Shown here in pieces: positions 30,804-34,285 of a DNA stretch of 34,285 nt. The translations under genes were made by a program, and so were the position numbers. Numbering within the stretch: the first letter of the stretch is position 1; every line of letters begins with the position of its first letter. Origin of the DNA: an uncultured Bacilli bacterium (GTDB lineage: Bacteria; Bacillota_I; Bacilli_A; RF39; UBA660); contig CANROY010000006.1 in NCBI GenBank assembly GCA_947632355.1, forward strand, positions 1 through 34,285, in the 5' to 3' direction. The notes beneath the pieces were generated by a model. The model worked only from the letters and a program-made list of their open reading frames with translations, ran no database searches and was not told the DNA's origin.

Positions 30804-32306
30804 ATGGAACCAAAAAAAGAAGAACTAAAGAAAAAAACAACAACTGCTTCAAAGAAGAAAACGGCTTCTACTTCTGCTAAGAAAACAACGTCTTCTAAAA
30901 AGAATACAACGACGAAAACAAGTACGACTAAGACGTCAACTAAAAAGAGTAGTGTGCCAAAAGCAAATATTTCTTCTACGAAAAAATCTACTTCTACAGC
31001 CAAAAAAAGTCCCTCTAAAACAACAAATGCAAGTAAAAGTACAACTTCAACAACTATGAAAAAAAGGAGTACTCCTTCTAAACAAACAACAAGTAAAACC
31101 AAAAAGAGTACAAATGGTAAAACTTCACCTGTTAAAGTTGTACAAAAAAAAGTAATCAAAACGTCTTTAGATAAAGAAATTGAAACTCCACTGGAAGAAC
31201 CAATTAAACTTATTACAAGTGCGGAAAAAGAAAAAAGAAAAAAAATAGAAAAAAAGAAAATTGATTTTCAAACTATAAACACAAAAATAAAAAAGGCAGG
31301 AAATCAACTTCTTCAAATATTAAAAAACGTTTGGTCAAAACTTGTTACCTTTTTTAAAAACCTAAAATCAAAAGAAAAAGAAACAAAAGTAGAACATCAA
31401 TTGCTTCAAAGTTTAAAACAATTTTCTTTTAAATTAGGATCATTCTTTCAAAAATTAAAACCTATAAAAAAAGAAAAAGAATTAAAAGTAAACGAAGAGA
31501 GACCTTTTAAAACTCAAATTGAAAAGCCAAAAAAGAAAAAAAGAAAATGGGTTATTTTAATAGTTATTTTGCTTTTACTTATTCTTTTAATGCTGATTCC
31601 TTTTGGAAAAGATCTCTATCTATCTGGAGCATCTAATAAAAATTTAGAAGCCCCAAAATTTATGAAATTAAAAGAAGAATGTTGTTCCTATACGGCAACC
31701 TTTAGTTCTCCAAGAAGTGTAATGGCATTAAAAAAAGACATGGAAAAAATAATCGAGGAATATAAAGTATTACAATGTGACAATAAAACGTTTTACTATA
31801 ATGCTAGTGAAAATTATACTATCACTGACTATTCTTTTAAAAAAGGTATTCTATTTAATCAACTTTCCATTACATATGGAGTGGGAAACTCTTGCGATAT
31901 AGACACAAAATTTAAAAAGTTAGAAGTACTCCCTGATGATTTTTCAATAGAAGATGCAAAAAAAGATGGTAATTATGTGATTGATAACGGTAAAGTATAC
32001 AATAAAGAAGCTTATATAAATTTTATGGATCAAATAAATAAAAATATTGATAGTACTTTACGTATTGTAACAACCAATGAAAATAAGGATGTTTTAATTA
32101 CTGATGTTACATATAAAGATGGAAAATATGTTGTTTCTTATGATGGAACTAGAGATAAAAATGCTAAAAATAATAAAAGTATAGTTGCCTATAAGTTTGA
32201 ACATTTAATTGTTTCTAATGGAAAGTTATATGCTTATAATGGAGATGAGTTAGTGACAAAAAAAGCCAAAAAATATGAAACATATTACTTATTAGATGTA
32301 GAATAA
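30804..32306 (+). CDS. Membrane-anchored protein with Lys/Thr/Ser-rich cytoplasmic head and DUF4362-like extracellular domain
   Basis: A 500-residue protein. Residues 1-120 are almost only Lys, Thr, Ser and Ala (KKTTTASKKKTASTSAKK and similar), a histone-H1-like disordered basic head that could contact nucleic acid or the wall side. Residues about 166-228 contain two copies of an amphipathic helix (NQLLQILKNVWSKLVTFFKNL and HQLLQSLKQFSFKLGSFFQKL are in register). A membrane helix lies at 249-266 behind a KKKKRK stop-transfer cluster. The extracellular part contains CCSYTATFSS and, at about 375-460, the DUF4362 pattern NYVIDNGKVYNKEAYINFM ... STLRIVTTNENKDVLITDVTYKDGKY, a domain of unknown function. 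Promoter and terminator define it as a single-gene unit. Confidence 0.7.
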   Translation: MEPKKEELKKKTTTASKKKTASTSAKKTTSSKKNTTTKTSTTKTSTKKSSVPKANISSTKKSTSTAKKSPSKTTNASKSTTSTTMKKRSTPSKQTTSKTKKSTNGKTSPVKVVQKKVIKTSLDKEIETPLEEPIKLITSAEKEKRKKIEKKKIDFQTINTKIKKAGNQLLQILKNVWSKLVTFFKNLKSKEKETKVEHQLLQSLKQFSFKLGSFFQKLKPIKKEKELKVNEERPFKTQIEKPKKKKRKWVILIVILLLLILLMLIPFGKDLYLSGASNKNLEAPKFMKLKEECCSYTATFSSPRSVMALKKDMEKIIEEYKVLQCDNKTFYYNASENYTITDYSFKKGILFNQLSITYGVGNSCDIDTKFKKLEVLPDDFSIEDAKKDGNYVIDNGKVYNKEAYINFMDQINKNIDSTLRIVTTNENKDVLITDVTYKDGKYVVSYDGTRDKNAKNNKSIVAYKFEHLIVSNGKLYAYNGDELVTKKAKKYETYYLLDVE

Positions 32307-32331
32307 TTACTCTTTAAAGGGTAATTTTTTT
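32305..32331 (+). terminator. Strong intrinsic terminator
   Basis: AATTACTCT (32305-32313) pairs with AGGGTAATT (32318-32326), one pair being T-G, around a TTAA loop, followed by T to 32331. It overlaps the stop codon of the preceding gene. Confidence 0.85.
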
Positions 32332-32358
32332 GTATATTTTTTTATTCTTTTGTATATT
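32330..32358 (+). promoter_or_regulatory. Promoter of the hsp20-like gene
   Basis: TTGTAT (32330-32335), overlapping the end of the terminator T run, a 17-base spacer and TATATT (32353-32358). No CIRCE or CtsR-type repeat was recognised. Confidence 0.5.
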
Positions 32359-32381
32359 CTAATAAAAGAAAGGATGGTTTT

Positions 32382-32780
32382 ATGTTCCCTAAAAATTATT
32401 CTTTATTTGATGATTTCTTTACCGATTCTTTTTTTCATTCTCCTAATAAAATCATGAAAGCAGATATTGAAGAAAAAGAAAATCAATATAGAATTACTAT
32501 CGATTTACCGGGATTTTCGAAAGAAGAAATTAAAATTTCTTTAGAGAAGGGTTATTTAATGATAATAGCATCGAAAAAGGAACAAAAAGAAGAAAAAGAA
32601 AAAAATCATTATGTCAAACAAGAACGTTATTATGGAGAATGTTCTAGAAGTTTCTTTATAGGAGAAAACGTAAAAGAAGAGGAGATTAAAGCTAGTTTAG
32701 AGCAGGGCTTACTACAAATTACAATTCCTAAAAAAGCCCAAGAAAAATTAAGTACAAGAAACTATATTCCGATTGATTAA
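32382..32780 (+). CDS. Small heat-shock protein (Hsp20/alpha-crystallin family)
   Basis: A 132-residue cytoplasmic chaperone with the alpha-crystallin domain over about 25-125: ADIEEKENQYRITIDLPGFSKEEIKISLEKGYLMIIA, then a Lys/Glu-rich loop and YYGECSRSFFIGENVKEEEIKASLEQGLLQITIPK. GLLQITIPK carries the conserved G-x-L and hydrophobic-x-hydrophobic ends of the domain, and a short N-terminal Phe/Asp-rich arm precedes it. Hsp20 proteins bind unfolded proteins without ATP. It is a single-gene unit with its own promoter and terminator; heat control cannot be read from the sequence. Confidence 0.92.
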   Translation: MFPKNYSLFDDFFTDSFFHSPNKIMKADIEEKENQYRITIDLPGFSKEEIKISLEKGYLMIIASKKEQKEEKEKNHYVKQERYYGECSRSFFIGENVKEEEIKASLEQGLLQITIPKKAQEKLSTRNYIPID

Positions 32781-32781
32781 G

Positions 32782-32811
32782 AAAAATAGCTAAAAACTAG
32801 TTATTTTTTTT
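32782..32811 (+). terminator. Strong intrinsic terminator after hsp20
   Basis: AAAAATAGCTA (32782-32792) pairs with TAGTTATTTTT (32798-32808), one pair being G-T, around an AAAAC loop, with T continuing to 32811. Confidence 0.85.
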
Positions 32812-32837
32812 CTTTTCTAAATAAAATATGATATGAT

Positions 32838-32851
32838 TATACTGTTAGAAT
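32838..32851 (+). promoter_or_regulatory. Possible promoter of the phosphodiester glycosidase-like gene
   Basis: Two candidate -10 boxes: TATACT (32838-32843) and TAGAAT (32846-32851) with extended TGT. No clear -35 was found for either. Confidence 0.35.
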
Positions 32852-32869
32852 GATAGGAAAGGGATTACG

Positions 32870-34162
32870 ATGCAAGATTATAAAAAGGGACGTCTTATTT
32901 TTTTGATTACAAGTTTTTTATTACCAATATTTTTAGTATTTTGCATTATCGGATTTCATAGTCACAAACTTATACTTACGTGGATCCATTACGTTTTGTT
33001 TTTACTATGTTTTGTTACAATCTCTTTATGGATTCTAAGTATTGTTATTTTAGTAAAAAATAAAAAGATAAAAAAGAAAGTTAAATTTTCTAAAAAGAAA
33101 AAGATTATTTTAAGTATTCTAGTTAGTGTAGAAGTAATTGGAGCAACATCTTTTTTAATTCTTATGTATGGACCTTGGAAAAATTTTCGTGAATGGTTAA
33201 TTTCTTCTGCAATGACCACAATGAATCATCGTTATCTTGCTACTTGGTTTTATAGCGAAGAAGAAATAGTTAAAGTTTTAGAGGCTAATAAAATCATTGA
33301 AATTGATGAAGAAACCAATCCAAAATTAATTGAAATACGTAAAAATTTTAATAAAGAGTCTTATGAAAATGAATATGAAAAACAAATTTTTACTGTTGAT
33401 GATATTTATGCTCCTTATAAAATTATTCCGATATCCGGTAAAAACTATGAAGGGTATATGGCTATTGTATATGACCCTTCTAGAGTCAAAGTAGGAACCA
33501 CTCAATACTTAGAAAAAAGAGGTGAATACGTAACAGAGATGGCTGCTCATTCTAATGCTTTACTTGCTGTCAATGGTGGAGGATTTTCTGATCCTTTTCA
33601 AAAAGGAACAGGAGGCTCTCCAGAAGGTGTTTTAATACAAAATGGTAAAGTTCTATCGGATAAATCTTTTGATCGTTCTGGAGGTTTAATTGGTTTTACA
33701 GAGGATCATAAACTAATTTTAGGAAAAATGACTGCTAAAGAAGCCAAAGAAAAAAAGGTAAGGGATGCAGTTTCTTTTGGACCTTTCTTAATTGTCAATG
33801 GTCAAAAAAGTATTATAAAAGGAAATGGTGGTTGGGGAAATGCTCCAAGAACAGCAATTGGTCAAAGACAAGATGGTATAGTTTTACTTTTAGTACTTGA
33901 TGGTAGAAAGGTAAGTGTACCGGGTGCTACGATGCTTGATTTAACCAATGTTTTAGCAAATTATGGTGCTTATAACGCTGCAAACTTGGATGGTGGAACT
34001 TCAACGGTTATGGTATTACCACAAGAAGATGCAAAGAACTATATTACGGAAAAAGAAATGAAGAGTCATTGTTTAAAGAATTATTGCTATATTAACGATA
34101 TTGTAAACGGAAGTGGTGCTCATGTGACACGACCTGTTGTAAGTTCTATTATTGTCAAATAA
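32870..34162 (+). CDS. Membrane-anchored phosphodiester glycosidase (NAGPA) family protein
   Basis: A 430-residue protein with three N-terminal membrane helices (about 9-28, 37-62, 78-100) and a large extracellular NAGPA-type domain (about 185-425). LLAVNGGGFSDPFQKG (233-246), VRDAVSFGPFLIVNGQ, APRTAIGQRQDGIVLLLVLDG (325-345, in pieces) and AANLDGGTSTVM (370-381) are the hallmark blocks. The family cleaves sugar phosphodiesters such as teichoic-acid- or polysaccharide-linked groups at the cell surface. This domain order (three helices then NAGPA) is common in Firmicutes surface enzymes. AAAGGG precedes the ATG by seven bases. It is the last protein gene before the tRNA. Confidence 0.88.
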   Translation: MQDYKKGRLIFLITSFLLPIFLVFCIIGFHSHKLILTWIHYVLFLLCFVTISLWILSIVILVKNKKIKKKVKFSKKKKIILSILVSVEVIGATSFLILMYGPWKNFREWLISSAMTTMNHRYLATWFYSEEEIVKVLEANKIIEIDEETNPKLIEIRKNFNKESYENEYEKQIFTVDDIYAPYKIIPISGKNYEGYMAIVYDPSRVKVGTTQYLEKRGEYVTEMAAHSNALLAVNGGGFSDPFQKGTGGSPEGVLIQNGKVLSDKSFDRSGGLIGFTEDHKLILGKMTAKEAKEKKVRDAVSFGPFLIVNGQKSIIKGNGGWGNAPRTAIGQRQDGIVLLLVLDGRKVSVPGATMLDLTNVLANYGAYNAANLDGGTSTVMVLPQEDAKNYITEKEMKSHCLKNYCYINDIVNGSGAHVTRPVVSSIIVK

Positions 34163-34183
34163 AGTATTTTATGATAGACTAAT

Positions 34184-34210
34184 AGTGTTACGAAAAAAGT
34201 AACACTTTTT
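34184..34210 (+). terminator. Intrinsic terminator before the tRNA
   Basis: AGTGTTAC (34184-34191) pairs with GTAACACT (34199-34206) around GAAAAAA, followed by T to 34210. Confidence 0.85.
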
Positions 34211-34213
34211 CTT

Positions 34214-34285
34214 GGCCTGTTGGTGAAGGGGTTTAACACGCCACCCTCTCAAGGTGGTATTCACGGGTTCGAAACCCGTACAGGC
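34214..34285 (+). tRNA. tRNA-Glu (anticodon CTC), cut at the 3' end by the window
   Basis: Acceptor strand GGCCTGT (34214-34220) pairs with ACAGGC at 34280-34285, the last pair falling just outside the window. The D stem is GTG/CAC (34223-34225, 34237-34239), the anticodon stem CCACC/GGTGG (34241-34245, 34253-34257) with loop CTCTCAA giving anticodon CTC (34248-34250), and the T arm ACGGG-TTCGAAA-CCCGT (34263-34279). Sequence resembles Firmicutes tRNA-Glu genes. Anticodon CTC reads GAG only; the usual TTC species must exist elsewhere. It follows the terminator by three bases and is probably the first gene of a unit running out of the window, or a readthrough product. Confidence 0.9.

Noticed and set aside
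30782..31159. Long minus-strand ORF of 125 codons
   Set aside because: Its Val/Leu/Phe-rich protein is the antisense image of the Lys/Thr/Ser-rich head of the real gene; it has no own signals.
32336..32381. CIRCE element before hsp20
   Set aside because: No 9-base inverted repeat with the CIRCE consensus is present.
34214..34285. tRNA-Glu 3' end as attachment site of an integrative element covering the secretion module
   Set aside because: No second copy of the T-arm/acceptor sequence was seen in the window, there is no integrase, and housekeeping genes separate the tRNA from the module.

Overview
The window is a strongly AT-rich bacterial chromosome segment in which every credible gene lies on the + strand, with tight spacing, short overlaps and good Shine-Dalgarno sequences. 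AT-richness, single-membrane surface proteins with plain signal peptides, a lipoprotein, PrgI/VirB3-type and TrsD/VirB4-type secretion genes and the tRNA-Glu sequence point to a Gram-positive-type Firmicutes relative, most likely an uncultured Bacilli/RF39 (Mollicutes-like) gut lineage. TGA is a real stop (the genes ending at 1247 and 18959), so the code is the standard bacterial one. The lineage call is inference.

Region 1 (1-390) is the 3' end of an Rpn-type nuclease/putative transposase gene. Region 2 (431-10793) is a Tad-like pilus operon: two secreted or anchored surface proteins (one a 914-residue thioester-domain candidate), a small N-terminally anchored pilin-like protein, a CpaB-like SAF protein, a CpaF/TadA-like ATPase, two GspF/TadB-TadC-like membrane proteins, two near-twin mini-pilins behind their own promoter, two TadE-like minor pilins and a CpaE/TadZ-like ATPase, closed by a strong terminator. 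Five of the small proteins share a short cytoplasmic M[KR]E...G head.

Region 3 (10794-11953) separates the pilus module from the secretion module. It holds a tandem duplication of a palindrome pair and an ORF6N-domain gene that carries a fifth, in-frame copy of the same palindrome class. Region 4 (11992-26074) is a type IV secretion module: a VirB2-like protein, a membrane-anchored lectin-like protein, two secreted proteins fused to the same VirB2-like domain, a VirB6/TrbL-like channel protein, PrgI (VirB3-like), VirB4 split into two genes, a three-domain wall hydrolase (VirB1 role), an unknown anchored protein and a VirD4/TraG coupling ATPase. No relaxase, integrase or prepilin peptidase gene is present. 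The window therefore reads as a chromosomal pilus-plus-secretion locus rather than a complete conjugative element.

Region 5 (26075-34285) is ordinary chromosome in short transcription units: a 48-codon small gene, a rhodanese-like protein, a VTT/DedA-like membrane protein with rmuC, a cyclophilin lipoprotein overlapping gltX, a Lys/Thr/Ser-rich anchored DUF4362-like protein, an Hsp20 chaperone, a membrane-anchored phosphodiester glycosidase-like protein, and a tRNA-Glu cut by the window end. Most units have a recognisable promoter and an intrinsic terminator.
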